Shown one piece after another: positions 42,734 through 52,231 of a stretch of DNA of 64,000 nt. The position numbers were made by a program, and so were the translations under genes. The stretch lies in contig JADGRA010000014.1 of the NCBI GenBank assembly GCA_017881265.1, positions 1 to 64,000 on the forward strand, written 5' to 3'. Position 1 is the first letter of the stretch; every line of letters starts with the position of its first letter. Below the pieces are notes generated by a model. The model made no database searches. It was not told the DNA's origin and saw nothing but the letters and a program-made list of their open reading frames with translations. Source of the DNA: Myxococcaceae bacterium. Its GTDB lineage: Bacteria > Myxococcota > Myxococcia > Myxococcales > Myxococcaceae.

Positions 42734-43780
42734 ATGGCAACTCTGTATTACGACAAGGACGCAAACCCGAAGCTGCTCGCTACGCGCAAGGTGGCGATCG
42801 TCGGTTATGGCAGCCAGGGCCACGCCCACGCGCTGAACCTGCGGGAATCGGGAGTGGACGTACGCGTCGGCCTACAAGCCGGCTCGAAATCGCGTGCCAA
42901 GGCCGAGGCCGCAGAGCTCAAAGTCACGAGTGTGGCCGACGCCGCGCGCGAAGCCGACCTCATCATGGTCCTCGCGCCCGACGAGAAGCAGAAGCAAATT
43001 TACGAAGAGCACATCGCCCCATTTCTAACCAAGGGCAAGGCCCTCTTCTTCGCGCACGGCTTCAACATCCACTACGGCCAAGTGAAGCCGCCGGCGGACG
43101 TCGACGTGGTACTGATTGCGCCCAAGGCGCCGGGGCACTTGGTGCGCCGGCTGTACCAGACTGGCCAGGGCACTCCCGCGCTCATTGCCGTCCATCAGGA
43201 CGCAACGGGGCAGGCCAGGGCGCTCGGGCTTGCGTACGCCAAGGCGCTCGGCGTGCTTCGCGCAGGCGTCCTGGAGACAACGTTCAAGGAAGAGACGGAA
43301 ACCGACCTGTTTGGCGAGCAGGCCGTCTTGTGCGGCGGCGTGACCGCACTGGTACTCGCGGGCTTCGACACGCTGACGAACGCTGGCTACCAGCCCGAGA
43401 GTGCCTACTTCGAATGTCTGCATGAGCTGAAGCTCATCGTCGACCTCATGTATGAGGGTGGCCTCGACTGGATGCGGCACTCGATCAGCGACACGGCCGA
43501 GTTCGGCGATTACACCCGCGGGCCGCGTGTTGTCGGCGAGGCTGCGCGTGTCGAGATGAAGAAAATCCTCCGTGAGATTCAGTCTGGCGCGTTCGCACGC
43601 GAGTGGATTCTTGAGAACCAGGCGGGTCGCCCAATGTTCGACAAGCTTCGCGAGGAGGGGCGTGCGCACGCGATTGAGGACGTTGGCCGGCGCCTGCGCG
43701 GGATGATGAGTTGGATCCGCGAAGCAAAGAAGGACTCGAGCGAGGTCGGAGCGAGACAAAAGGACCTACCTGCCAAATGA
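42734..43780 (+). CDS. ilvC: Ketol-acid reductoisomerase (class I)
   Basis: This 348-residue protein starts at ATG 42734. The NADPH Rossmann motif is [20 protein letters not shown]; the domain continues with [11 protein letters not shown] and [17 protein letters not shown]. The C-terminal knotted domain has the metal ligands in [20 protein letters not shown] and [19 protein letters not shown]. The length is that of class I. It rearranges and reduces acetolactate and acetohydroxybutyrate. ilvE starts within its stop (ATGA). Confidence 0.95.
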   Translation: MATLYYDKDANPKLLATRKVAIVGYGSQGHAHALNLRESGVDVRVGLQAGSKSRAKAEAAELKVTSVADAAREADLIMVLAPDEKQKQIYEEHIAPFLTKGKALFFAHGFNIHYGQVKPPADVDVVLIAPKAPGHLVRRLYQTGQGTPALIAVHQDATGQARALGLAYAKALGVLRAGVLETTFKEETETDLFGEQAVLCGGVTALVLAGFDTLTNAGYQPESAYFECLHELKLIVDLMYEGGLDWMRHSISDTAEFGDYTRGPRVVGEAARVEMKKILREIQSGAFAREWILENQAGRPMFDKLREEGRAHAIEDVGRRLRGMMSWIREAKKDSSEVGARQKDLPAK

Positions 43781-44691
43781 AGACGACTCACATCTGGCTC
43801 AACGGCAAGCTCGGCAGCGTCGCCGAAGCGAAAATCGATTTCCTCACCCCCGCCCTGCACTACGGGGTCGCAGTCTTCGAGGGAATTCGCTGCTACAAGA
43901 CGACGCGCGGCCCAGCGGTCTTTCGCTTGACGGAGCACTTGGAACGGCTGCTCGAGTCCGCTCGCATCCTTGGTTGGCGCGAACTCCCGTACGATGTCTT
44001 GACGTTGTCCCGGGCATCCACGGAGACCATCCGCGCCAACGGGTTCGACGAGTGCTACCTCCGCCCGGTCATCTACCAGGCCGAGGGCGGCTGGAACCTC
44101 AGCATCGACGGGGGCAAACCGCACGTCGGAATCGCAGTCTGGGAATGGGGCGCGTACCTCGGTCAGGATGCACTCGAACGGGGCGTCCGCGCGAACGTGT
44201 CTTCGTTTACCCGGCACCACCCGAACGTGATGATGACGAAGGCAAAAATTGCCGGGAACTACCCGAACTCCGTCCTGGCCAAGACGGAGTCGCTTCGGCT
44301 GGGCTTCGACGAGGCCATCATGCTCGACCCGCAGGGGTATGTGGCGGAATGCACGGGCGAGAACATCTTCGTCGTGAAGGGCGGCCGCATTAGCACACCG
44401 GACGCGGGTGCTATCCTCGAAGGCATCACTCGAGACACGCTCTTCACGCTCGCTGCCGACGAGGGATTCGAGGTGGTCGAGCGACCCATTTCGCGCGACC
44501 AACTGTATTCGGCGAACGAAGTCTTCGTCTGCGGGACTGCGGCAGAGGTGATTGGCCTGCGTGAAATCGACTTCCGGGTCATCGGCACAGGGACGACGGG
44601 CCCGGTGACCCGCAAACTGCAAGCGGCCTATCACGCGCTCGTGCGAGGTGACCACCCGCGCGCTCAGGCCTGGCTGACTCCCGTCCGGTGA
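43777..44691 (+). CDS. ilvE: Branched-chain amino-acid aminotransferase
   Basis: This 304-residue fold-type IV PLP enzyme starts at ATG 43777. Characteristic blocks: [51 protein letters not shown] (with the PLP Lys) and [19 protein letters not shown], then [17 protein letters not shown]. It carries out the last transamination to Val, Leu and Ile and is the last gene of the operon; the next gene runs convergently. With ilvB-N-leuA-C-D-B-ilvD-C it completes Val and Leu synthesis; only threonine deaminase for Ile is not in the window. Confidence 0.95.
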   Translation: MKTTHIWLNGKLGSVAEAKIDFLTPALHYGVAVFEGIRCYKTTRGPAVFRLTEHLERLLESARILGWRELPYDVLTLSRASTETIRANGFDECYLRPVIYQAEGGWNLSIDGGKPHVGIAVWEWGAYLGQDALERGVRANVSSFTRHHPNVMMTKAKIAGNYPNSVLAKTESLRLGFDEAIMLDPQGYVAECTGENIFVVKGGRISTPDAGAILEGITRDTLFTLAADEGFEVVERPISRDQLYSANEVFVCGTAAEVIGLREIDFRVIGTGTTGPVTRKLQAAYHALVRGDHPRAQAWLTPVR

Positions 44692-44794
44692 AGCGCCGCA
44701 TTGCGACCAGCGCGCCGTTCCGGCGGAGGCCCTGCGCAATGGTGGTCGCCGGCCGGACTTCCCCGGGACCCCGCGGCGGCGCAGGCCGCACGGT

Positions 44795-46207
44795 TTAGGC
44801 CGGCTTCTTTGCGGGAACTGCCGTCCCGGCAGGCCCAGGGTCAGCCGAGTAGGCTTGAACGCCCATCTCCGAGAGGTCGAGGCCGGCGACCTCCTCCTCG
44901 GCCGAGACCCGGTTCCCGACAGCCTTTCCAACCAGCCAGAAGGCCAGGGAAGCCGCCCCAGCGACGAAGGCAATGTTGGCAAGAATTCCGACCACCGAGG
45001 CGACGAGCTGGCCACCGTCTCCGTAGAAAAGGCCCGTCACACCGCCGGCGATCCCGTTGAGGCCCTCTCCGTAGGTGCCATTCGCGAAGAGCCCGAGCGC
45101 AAGGACGCCCCATGCGCCGCTCACGCCGTGCACCGCAGAGGCGCCGACCGGGTCGTCGATGCGCAGCCGCACTTCGATGAAGGCGGTGGCGACAATTGCT
45201 AAGATGCTGCCCGTCGCTCCTACCAACACGGCGGCCCAGGCGGAGACGAAGGCACACGAGGCGGTGATGGCGACCAAGCCAGCCAGCATTCCGTTGGCGA
45301 GCCACGAAGGGTCCGCCCTGCCCCACCGGGTCTTCACGTAGACGTAGGCGGCGAACGCTCCAGCGGCGCCCGCCAGCATCGTGTTGGCGGCCACCACCGC
45401 GAGACGGATGTCCATGGCTGAGCGCGTGGAGCCGGCGTTGAAGCCGAACCAGCCGAAGCCGAGGATGAAGGTACCCAGCACGACCTGCGGGATGCTCTGT
45501 GGCGCGATGACGCGAATCCGTCCGTCCGGCAAGTACTTCCCGAGCCTCGGTCCAAGCTGCCTGGCAACGACCAAGGCCGTGACGCCGCCCGTCAGGTGGA
45601 CTGCCGAGCTACCGGCAAAGTCCACGTGGCCGTGGCCGAGGCCAAAGTTCGAGCCGAGCTGGGAGAGCCAACCACCGCCCCAGACCCAGTTGGCGTAGAC
45701 CGGAAACACCAGCGTGGACATGACGAGACTGAAAAGCACCAGGCTCGTGAGTTTCCAGCGCTCCGCCGCCGCCCCCGTGGGAATGGTGACCGCAACACTC
45801 ATGAACACCGTCGCGAAGAGGAACGTTGCGGCGACGCCTGGGGTGTAGGCCGACAGCGGCTGGAGCCCGAAGCCGCTCATGCCAAAGAGCCCGAAACTCT
45901 TGCCAAACAGGCTGATGGTGAACTCCTCGTTCAGAAGGGTCTGGGCGCCGAATGCGCCGCCCCCCCCGCCCATTTCGAGCCCGAAGCCCAACGCGGCGAA
46001 ACCGGTGACGCCGACTGCATAGGCGAGCAGGTTCATCCCCATCGTGTGGGCGGCGTTCTTGGCGCGCGTGAGCCCGGTCTCCACCAGGGCGAACCCCGCC
46101 AGCATGAACATCACCAGAAAGCCAGCCACCATCGTCCAGACGATGTCGAGGGCGGCTTGGGTTTCCGCGAGGCGCTTAGCAAGCTCGGCCACGGTCGGCT
46201 CGGTCAT
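44795..46207 (-). CDS. amt: Ammonium transporter (Amt/MEP/Rh)
   Basis: This 470-residue membrane protein starts at ATG 46207, behind a strong GGAGGAGGAG. Eleven helices with the Amt signatures: FALVETGLTRAKNAAHTMGM, FVYP-like VMSTLVFPVYANWVWGGGWL, the pore region DFAGSSAVHLTGGVTALVVA (first pore His) and IDDPVGASAVHGVSGAWGVL (second pore His). A GWFGFNAGST block is also present. It conducts ammonium or ammonia. It lies 33 bp after urtE on the same strand, so it is probably the last gene of the urea-transporter operon. No glnK is adjacent. Confidence 0.93.
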   Translation of the reverse strand: MTEPTVAELAKRLAETQAALDIVWTMVAGFLVMFMLAGFALVETGLTRAKNAAHTMGMNLLAYAVGVTGFAALGFGLEMGGGGGAFGAQTLLNEEFTISLFGKSFGLFGMSGFGLQPLSAYTPGVAATFLFATVFMSVAVTIPTGAAAERWKLTSLVLFSLVMSTLVFPVYANWVWGGGWLSQLGSNFGLGHGHVDFAGSSAVHLTGGVTALVVARQLGPRLGKYLPDGRIRVIAPQSIPQVVLGTFILGFGWFGFNAGSTRSAMDIRLAVVAANTMLAGAAGAFAAYVYVKTRWGRADPSWLANGMLAGLVAITASCAFVSAWAAVLVGATGSILAIVATAFIEVRLRIDDPVGASAVHGVSGAWGVLALGLFANGTYGEGLNGIAGGVTGLFYGDGGQLVASVVGILANIAFVAGAASLAFWLVGKAVGNRVSAEEEVAGLDLSEMGVQAYSADPGPAGTAVPAKKPA

Positions 46208-46240
46208 GTCTCCTCCTCCACGGATTCGTTTGGCTGCGCC

Positions 46241-46933
46241 TCACACCGCCAGCATCTGCTTCACGCCATCGCGGTCCATGGAGGCACCCGTCCCGCGTTT
46301 CACAATTTCGCCCCGCTGCATCACCAGGTACTGGTCGGCGAGCGACCTGGAGAAGTCGTAGTACTGCTCGACCAGCAGGATGGCCATGGTTCCCTCGGCG
46401 GCCAGCGTCCGAATCGCCCGCTCAATGTCCTTGATGATGGAGGGTTGAATCCCCTCAGTCGGCTCATCCAGGACGAGGAGTCGGGGGCCCATGGCGAGGG
46501 CACGACCAATGGCCAGCTGCTGCTGCTGGCCTCCCGAGAGGTCCCCGCCCCGCCGCCCATGCATCTCGGCGAGCATCGGGAATAGCTCGAAGACGCGGGG
46601 GGGGATGGGTGTCCCGTACGGGCGGGACGCTAGCCCCATCAGCAAGTTTTCCTCCAAGGTGAGCCGGGGGAAAATCTCGCGACCCTGCGGCACGTAGCCA
46701 ATACCGGCGGCTGCGCGGCGGTAGGGCGGGGCGCCCGTGAGGTCCAGACCTTCAAAAGAGACCTGCCCCGAGGCGACCGGGACCAGGCCCATCAGAGCGC
46801 GCAGCAGTGTCGTCTTCCCCGCTCCGTTTCGTCCGAGGAGCGCCGTCACCTGCCCGGGCGGCGCCTCGAAGGAGATGCCTCGCAGGATATGACTGCCACC
46901 GTAGTATTGGTTCAGCCCTTCGACCTTCAGCAT
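46241..46933 (-). CDS. urtE: Urea ABC transporter ATPase UrtE
   Basis: This 230-residue protein starts at ATG 46933. The ATPase motifs are: Walker A LLGRNGAGKTTLLRALMG, Q-loop VPQGREIF, signature DLSGGQQQQLAIGRALA and Walker B LLVLDEPTEGIQPSII. The first residues MLKVEGLNQYYGGSHILRGI are typical of UrtE, a LivF-type subunit. It pairs with UrtD under the UrtB/UrtC permeases. It lies 2 bp after the urtD stop. Confidence 0.92.
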   Translation of the reverse strand: MLKVEGLNQYYGGSHILRGISFEAPPGQVTALLGRNGAGKTTLLRALMGLVPVASGQVSFEGLDLTGAPPYRRAAAGIGYVPQGREIFPRLTLEENLLMGLASRPYGTPIPPRVFELFPMLAEMHGRRGGDLSGGQQQQLAIGRALAMGPRLLVLDEPTEGIQPSIIKDIERAIRTLAAEGTMAILLVEQYYDFSRSLADQYLVMQRGEIVKRGTGASMDRDGVKQMLAV

Positions 46934-46935
46934 CG

Positions 46936-47754
46936 CTATCTTCCCAGGTAGACCTCGATGACGCGCGGATCGGACTGAAGTTCCTCGAGATCGCCCTCGG
47001 CGAGGACCGAGCCCTCATGGAGGACGGTGACCCGGCCACCGAGCCTGGCGATGAAGGCCATGTCGTGCTCGACCACCACCAGCGAGTGCGTCTCCGCCAA
47101 CGACCGGATAAGCTCGCCGGTGCGCTCGGTCTCCTCATCAGTCATTCCCGCCACCGGCTCGTCGAGGAGGAGAAGCCGCGGCTCCTGAACGAGCAGCATG
47201 CCAATCTCCAGCCATTGCTTCTGACCGTGGGAGAGTAGCCCCGCCGGCCGGTGGGCATCATTCTTCAGGTGGATGCGCTCGAGCATCTCGCCAACACGTC
47301 CCTGCGCTTCAGAGTCGAGGCTGCCCCGGAGGCTTCGACGAACTCGTCGATCTCCTTTCATCGCCAGCTCCAGGTTTTCCCGCACCGTGTGTCTCTCGAA
47401 GACGGTGGGCTTCTGGAACTTTCGACCAATGCCTGCCCGGGAGATTTCGGTCTCCGACATCTTCGTCAGGTCGAGGCGCTGGCCGAAGAAAGCGACGCCG
47501 CGATCGGGACGCGTCCTGCCCGTCACCACATCCATCATGGTGGTCTTGCCGGCACCGTTTGGCCCGATGATGCAGCGAAGCTCTCCCACCTTGATGTGCA
47601 GCGTCAATTGGTTGAGTGCGCGGAAACCGTCGAAGAAGACGGTGATGCCCTCAAGGTAGAGGATGACGTCATGGGTAGTGTCGAGTTCCCCAGGGGATAG
47701 CGCGTGCGCCCACGACGGGTGGCCCCCGTGCGGCGCCGTCAGGAGCGGCATCAT
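46936..47754 (-). CDS. urtD: Urea ABC transporter ATPase UrtD
   Basis: This 272-residue protein starts at ATG 47754, which overlaps the urtC stop as ATGA. Motifs: Walker A CIIGPNGAGKTTMMDVVTGR, signature LSHGQKQWLEIGMLL, Walker B LLLLDEPVAGMTDEETERTG and VVVEHDMAFI. The LSHGQ signature and the TGRTRPD loop are characteristic of UrtD/LivG-type proteins. It is the second ATPase of the urea importer. Confidence 0.92.
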   Translation of the reverse strand: MMPLLTAPHGGHPSWAHALSPGELDTTHDVILYLEGITVFFDGFRALNQLTLHIKVGELRCIIGPNGAGKTTMMDVVTGRTRPDRGVAFFGQRLDLTKMSETEISRAGIGRKFQKPTVFERHTVRENLELAMKGDRRVRRSLRGSLDSEAQGRVGEMLERIHLKNDAHRPAGLLSHGQKQWLEIGMLLVQEPRLLLLDEPVAGMTDEETERTGELIRSLAETHSLVVVEHDMAFIARLGGRVTVLHEGSVLAEGDLEELQSDPRVIEVYLGR

Positions 47755-48875
47755 GTGGGTTTCCTCGCGCGCCGGAGACGGCCCACCAGCCCGACCACTC
47801 CCTCGGGAAGCAAGAGCGTCACCAGAATGAAGAGCAGGCCGAGGAAAAATGGCCAGAGCTCCGGGAAGGCCACGGTGAACCAACTCTTAGCCAAATTCAC
47901 GAGCGCGGCGCCCAGCACGGGACCGACCAGCGTTCCCCGCCCTCCGACCGCGACCCAAATGGCAATCTCGATGGAATTGGCAGGCGACATCTCCGAGGGG
48001 TTGATGATGCCGACCTGCGGCACGTAGAGCGCGCCAGCAAGGGCACAGAGGGCCGCCGAGAGCGTCCAGATGAAGAGCTTGTACCAGAGCGGGTCGTAGC
48101 CGAGGAACCTCGCCCTCGGCTCCGCATCGCGAATGGCGGTGAGCACGCGCCCGAAGCGCGAGGACACAAGGTAGCGGCCGAGGACCAGCGTCCCTGTCAG
48201 CAGCGCGGCACTGAGCATGAAAAGCACGGCGCGTGTCGCCGGGGCAGTGATGGGAACACCCAGGATGCGCTTGAAATCGGTGAAGCCGTTGTTGCCACCG
48301 AAACCTGTCTCGTTCCGGAAGAACAGCAGCATGGCGGCGTAGGTCAGCGCCTGGGTGATGATGGAGAAGTAGACACCTCGCACCCGCGAGCGGAAAGCAA
48401 AGAGCCCAAACACGAAAGCCAGCAGAGCGGGCACCGCGACCACCAGGAACAGCGCCCAGAGGAAGTGATTGGTCCCTTCCCAGAACCACGGAAGGTTCTT
48501 CCAGTCGAGGAAGACCATGAAGTCCGGGAGGTCGGACTGGTACACGCCGTCATGCCCAATCGAGCGCATGAGGTACATCCCCAGCGCATAGCCCCCGAGG
48601 GCAAAGAAGAGGCCGTGACCGAGCGAGAGGATGCCGGCGTAGCCCCAGACCAAATCCAAAGCAACGGCGACCACCGCGTAGCACATGATTTTGCCACCCA
48701 CGGTGATGGCGAAGTCCGAGATGTGAAGCCGGCTGCCGGCTGGGGTGAAGAGGTGGAGGGCTGGCAGCACCACCAGGGTTGCGACGGCGAAGGCGACAAG
48801 CCAGAGCCAGGCGGCGCGAGGCGCGGCCGCGAAGTACCGCGCGACAAAGGACCCTCGGCGCGAGGAAGCCGTCAT
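47751..48875 (-). CDS. urtC: Urea ABC transporter permease UrtC
   Basis: This 374-residue protein starts at ATG 48875, 3 bp after urtB; longer upstream readings of the same frame are spurious. About ten helices are present, with the LivM-type features VWGYAGILSLGHGLFFALGG, RSRVRGVYFSIITQALTYAA, GFGGNNGFTDFKRILG and the C-terminal KSWFTVAFPELWPFFLGLLF. Together with UrtB it forms the membrane channel for urea. Confidence 0.92.
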   Translation of the reverse strand: MTASSRRGSFVARYFAAAPRAAWLWLVAFAVATLVVLPALHLFTPAGSRLHISDFAITVGGKIMCYAVVAVALDLVWGYAGILSLGHGLFFALGGYALGMYLMRSIGHDGVYQSDLPDFMVFLDWKNLPWFWEGTNHFLWALFLVVAVPALLAFVFGLFAFRSRVRGVYFSIITQALTYAAMLLFFRNETGFGGNNGFTDFKRILGVPITAPATRAVLFMLSAALLTGTLVLGRYLVSSRFGRVLTAIRDAEPRARFLGYDPLWYKLFIWTLSAALCALAGALYVPQVGIINPSEMSPANSIEIAIWVAVGGRGTLVGPVLGAALVNLAKSWFTVAFPELWPFFLGLLFILVTLLLPEGVVGLVGRLRRARKPT

Positions 48876-48877
48876 CC

Positions 48878-50455
48878 CTACCCTTCTACCGTCCGGCCCT
48901 TCGGGGCGAAGAGACCCTGCGGGCGCTTCTGGATGACAACCACGACGAAGCACAGGACCACAATCTTGGCGATCACCGCTCCCCAGGAGGCCTCCAGGAA
49001 CTTCGACGCGACCCCGAGCCCGAGGGCGGCCCACACCGCACCGATGAGTTGCCCCACGCCGCCGAGCACCACCACCAGAAACGAATCCACGATGTATCCC
49101 TGACCCATCTCGGGTCCCACGTTGGCAATCTGTGACAGGGCGACCCCCCCCAGCCCGGCGATTCCAGCGCCCAAACCAAAGGCGAGGGCGTCCACGCGGC
49201 CAGTGGGAACCCCCACGCACCCGGCCATGGCCCGGTTCTGGGTGACCGCGCGGACGAACATGCCGAGGCGGGTCCGGTTGAGAATCAGCCAGACGACGGC
49301 GAGGACACCCAACGTGAAGACAATAATGGCGATTCGGTTCCAGGGCAGAACGATGTCGGCTGCGAGATGGATGCCGGCCGACATCCACGACGGATTGGGG
49401 ACCTGCACGTTCTGTGGACCAAAGATGGTTCTCGTGCACTGGATGAGGAAGAGCGACAGACCCCAGGTTGCAAGGAGCGTTTCCAAGGGCCGGCCGTACA
49501 GGAAGCGAATGACGGTCCGCTCCATTGCGATGCCGACTGCGAAGGCAACGGCAAACGCCACGGGAATCGCAACGATGACGTACCACTCCATGGCGTTCGG
49601 GAAATGACGCTCAAACAGCCGCTCGACCGCAAAGGTGGAGTAGGCACCGACCATCAGCAACTCGCCATGCGCCATATTGATGACACCCATGACCCCGTAG
49701 GTGATGGCCAGCCCGAGCGCGCCCAGGAGAAGGATGCTGCCAAGAGAGAGGCCCGAGAAGACGCGGCCCACCGCGTCGGCCGTCACCAGCCGCGACGCGA
49801 CAAGGCGCAGCGAGACGCGCGCCTGCTCTCGCACACGGGCATCCGGCTCGGCCGCTGCGTCCAGCTTCCCCTCGAGCAGGCTGACCACCGCGCGGTTGCT
49901 ACTCGTGCCCAGCAGTTGGACGGCGGCCAGGCGCGCCTTCGTGTCAGGGTTCTTGAGATTCGCGCGGGCGTGAATCAGCGACAGGAGCGCCCGGACTTCG
50001 ACATCGGTTTCGCGTGCGAGGGCCGTTTCCAGCAGAGGGGCCAGCTCCGGATCATCCGCGTCGTGAAGCTGCTGTGCCGCGGCGAGCCTGACCTTCGGGT
50101 CCGGGTCGAGCAGACGAAGACACGCCATCGCCCCGGCGAGTTCTCGGCGCATGCGGTTGTTGACGGTAATCGTCTCTCGGTCCGGGGGAGGAGGGATGAC
50201 CTCGACACCCGTGGCGGCGTCGTAAATTCGTTCGCCGCTGACCCGCAGTACGCGTCCGCCCGAGACCTGGAGGGCCTCGTCGGAGAGCGCCTGAAGCAGG
50301 GTCAGCGCCGCCGGGTCCCCCTCGCGAACCAGGGCACGGATTCCGGCAATCTTCTCTTCAGAGTCCTCTGCGCCAAGCTTGGCGACAGCCGAAGGGTCGA
50401 GCGCCAAGGCGTCCGTTGCCCCGAAGAGAGCCAGGACGAGGAGGAAGGGGCGCAT
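48878..50455 (-). CDS. urtB: Urea ABC transporter permease UrtB
   Basis: This 525-residue protein starts at ATG 50455, with a signal-like N-terminus (MRPFLLVLALFGATDALA). Residues about 20-235 form a periplasmic region with HEAT-like helical pairs (KVRLAAAQQLHDADDPELAP, KARLAAVQLLGTSSNRAVVS). This region is normal in proteobacterial UrtB. The LivH-type permease follows, with ITYGVMGVINMAHGELLMVG and GAGIAGLGGVALSQIANVGP, ending in QKRPQGLFAPKGR. It is the partner of UrtC. The gap to urtA is 47 bp. Confidence 0.92.
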   Translation of the reverse strand: MRPFLLVLALFGATDALALDPSAVAKLGAEDSEEKIAGIRALVREGDPAALTLLQALSDEALQVSGGRVLRVSGERIYDAATGVEVIPPPPDRETITVNNRMRRELAGAMACLRLLDPDPKVRLAAAQQLHDADDPELAPLLETALARETDVEVRALLSLIHARANLKNPDTKARLAAVQLLGTSSNRAVVSLLEGKLDAAAEPDARVREQARVSLRLVASRLVTADAVGRVFSGLSLGSILLLGALGLAITYGVMGVINMAHGELLMVGAYSTFAVERLFERHFPNAMEWYVIVAIPVAFAVAFAVGIAMERTVIRFLYGRPLETLLATWGLSLFLIQCTRTIFGPQNVQVPNPSWMSAGIHLAADIVLPWNRIAIIVFTLGVLAVVWLILNRTRLGMFVRAVTQNRAMAGCVGVPTGRVDALAFGLGAGIAGLGGVALSQIANVGPEMGQGYIVDSFLVVVLGGVGQLIGAVWAALGLGVASKFLEASWGAVIAKIVVLCFVVVVIQKRPQGLFAPKGRTVEG

Positions 50456-50502
50456 GGAAGGGGCGGCAGCCGGGCTAGCCGGCCACCGCCCAGAATCGGG
50501 CC

Positions 50503-51759
50503 TTAGAGGCCCTGCTTGCTTTCGTTGCCGGGGATGAAGGGGCTCCAGGGCTGGGCGCGGATGGGGGCGCTGGTCTTCCAGACCACCGTGAACTGCCCGT
50601 CTGCCCGAATCTCTCCAATGAAGACCGGCTTGTGGAGGTGGTGATTTGTCAAATCCATCGTGAGGATGAAGCCCGACGGCGCATTGAAGGTTTGGCCCGC
50701 CATGGCGGCAATGACCTTGTCCGGGTCGGTCGTCCCGGCCTTCTCCACCGCTTGCTTCCACATGTGGATGCCAACGTAGGTCGCCTCCATTGGGTCATTG
50801 GTGACAACCTTGTCGGCGTCGGGCAGCCCCTTCTTCTTCGCGAAGGCGCGGTACTTGGCGATGAAGGCCTCGTTCTGCTTGTTCTTGAGCGACATGAAGT
50901 AATTCCAGGCGGCGAGATGGCCGACCAAGGGCTTCGTGTCGATACCGCGCAGCTCTTCCTCGCCCACCGAGAAGGCCACCACCGGGACGTCGGTCGCCTT
51001 CAGGCCCGCGTTGCCGAGTTCCTTGTAGAAGGGGACATTGGAGTCGCCGTTGATGGTCGAGATGACCGCCGTCTTTCCACCGGCTGAGAACTTCTTAATG
51101 TTGGCGACGATGGTCTGGTAGTCGCTGTGGCCGAACGGCGTGTAGACCTCCTCAATGTCGACGTCCTTGACGCCTTTTGACTTCAGAAAGGCGCGCAAAA
51201 TCTTGTTTGTCGTCCGCGGGTACACGTAGTCGGTGCCGAGGAGAAAGAACCGCTTGGCGCCACCACCCTCCTTCGACATCAAGTACTCGACCGCCGGGAT
51301 GGCCTGCTGGTTCGGAGCGGCGCCGGTGTAGAAGACATTCTTCTCCAGTTCCTCGCCCTCGTACTGCACCGGGTAGAAGAGCAGCCCGTTGAGCTCCTTG
51401 AAGACGGGCAGCACCGACTTGCGAGACACCGAGGTCCAACAGCCGAAGACCACCGCGACTTTGTCCTGCGTGATGAGTTGGCGGGCCTTTTCCGCGAAGA
51501 GTGGCCAGTTGGAAGCGGGGTCCACCACCACGGGCTCGAGCTTCCGGCCCAGGACTCCGCCCGAGGCGTTGATTTCCTCGATGGTCATCAGCGCCACGTC
51601 CATGAGCGCGGTCTCGGAGATGGCCATGGTGCCCGACAGGGAGTGGAGGATGCCGACCTTGATGGTCTTGTCCGCACCCATTGCGCTCATCGGCAGCCCC
51701 AGGACGGCCAGCGCGACGGCAGACCCCACGAGCGTCGTAAAGAGTCGTCTCTGCAACAT
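50503..51759 (-). CDS. urtA: Urea ABC transporter substrate-binding protein UrtA
   Basis: This 418-residue protein starts at ATG 51759 with an excellent ribosome-binding site (GGAGGGGGAAC). The signal peptide is LVGSAVALAVLGLPMSAMGA. UrtA-type motifs: KVGILHSLSGTMAISETALM, ASGGVLGRKLEPVVVDPASN, VFGCWTSVSRKSVLPVFKEL and NGLLFYPVQYEGEE. It binds urea, and possibly short amides, in the periplasm and delivers it to UrtBC. It is the first gene of urtABCDE-amt, transcribed away from the urease genes. Confidence 0.94.
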   Translation of the reverse strand: MLQRRLFTTLVGSAVALAVLGLPMSAMGADKTIKVGILHSLSGTMAISETALMDVALMTIEEINASGGVLGRKLEPVVVDPASNWPLFAEKARQLITQDKVAVVFGCWTSVSRKSVLPVFKELNGLLFYPVQYEGEELEKNVFYTGAAPNQQAIPAVEYLMSKEGGGAKRFFLLGTDYVYPRTTNKILRAFLKSKGVKDVDIEEVYTPFGHSDYQTIVANIKKFSAGGKTAVISTINGDSNVPFYKELGNAGLKATDVPVVAFSVGEEELRGIDTKPLVGHLAAWNYFMSLKNKQNEAFIAKYRAFAKKKGLPDADKVVTNDPMEATYVGIHMWKQAVEKAGTTDPDKVIAAMAGQTFNAPSGFILTMDLTNHHLHKPVFIGEIRADGQFTVVWKTSAPIRAQPWSPFIPGNESKQGL

Positions 51760-52231
51760 GTTCCCCCTCCGAGTGAATTACGGACTTTGACGCGGAAAGT
51801 CAGAAGCGTGCCACGCGGGGGCCTCGCCAACTAGGCCCGCCATAGGGGTTCAGTTGCCCCTCAATAAATCTGGGGGTTTGAATCTAGAAGACAGGCTGCA
51901 GAGGGCCCCCTCCACAGAAGGCGCCGAGCCGGGAAGTCCAGCCGGACTGTTCGGCGAATTTCTGTCCAGAGCAGCCCTGCGCCCTCTTTTATGTCGCCCC
52001 TTGGGCGGGGTCTCTCGAGCCGCGCATGGCGCGGGTGCGCACCCGCGCTCGCCTTCCGCACGCCGAGCGCCTGCGCACGGTGCACTCATGGAAGGAGCCT
52101 GCAGGCGCCTGCGCAGCCAGTTGTGCCCCGCACCCGGGGGCGGAGCCGCGAGACGAACGCCCCGGCGTGCCGCTATCATCCCCGCCATCGCAACGAGGCC
52201 GATCGCTTCCGTGCCGTCCCGCCTTGCGCGG
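51760..52231. promoter_or_regulatory. Divergent urt/ure intergenic region
   Basis: The 472 bp between urtA and ureD must hold both operon promoters. I could not identify a convincing nitrogen-regulated (sigma-54/NtrC) site. The best half, TGGCACG at 51813-51807 on the minus strand, lacks the invariant GC of the -12 element. No other gene is evident, though the ureD frame stays open upstream. Confidence 0.5.

Noticed and set aside
51797-51813. Possible sigma-54 promoter before urtA (TGGCACGCTTCTGACT on the minus strand)
   Set aside because: The -24 half fits, but the invariant GC of the -12 element is absent (AC at that position), so I did not call it.
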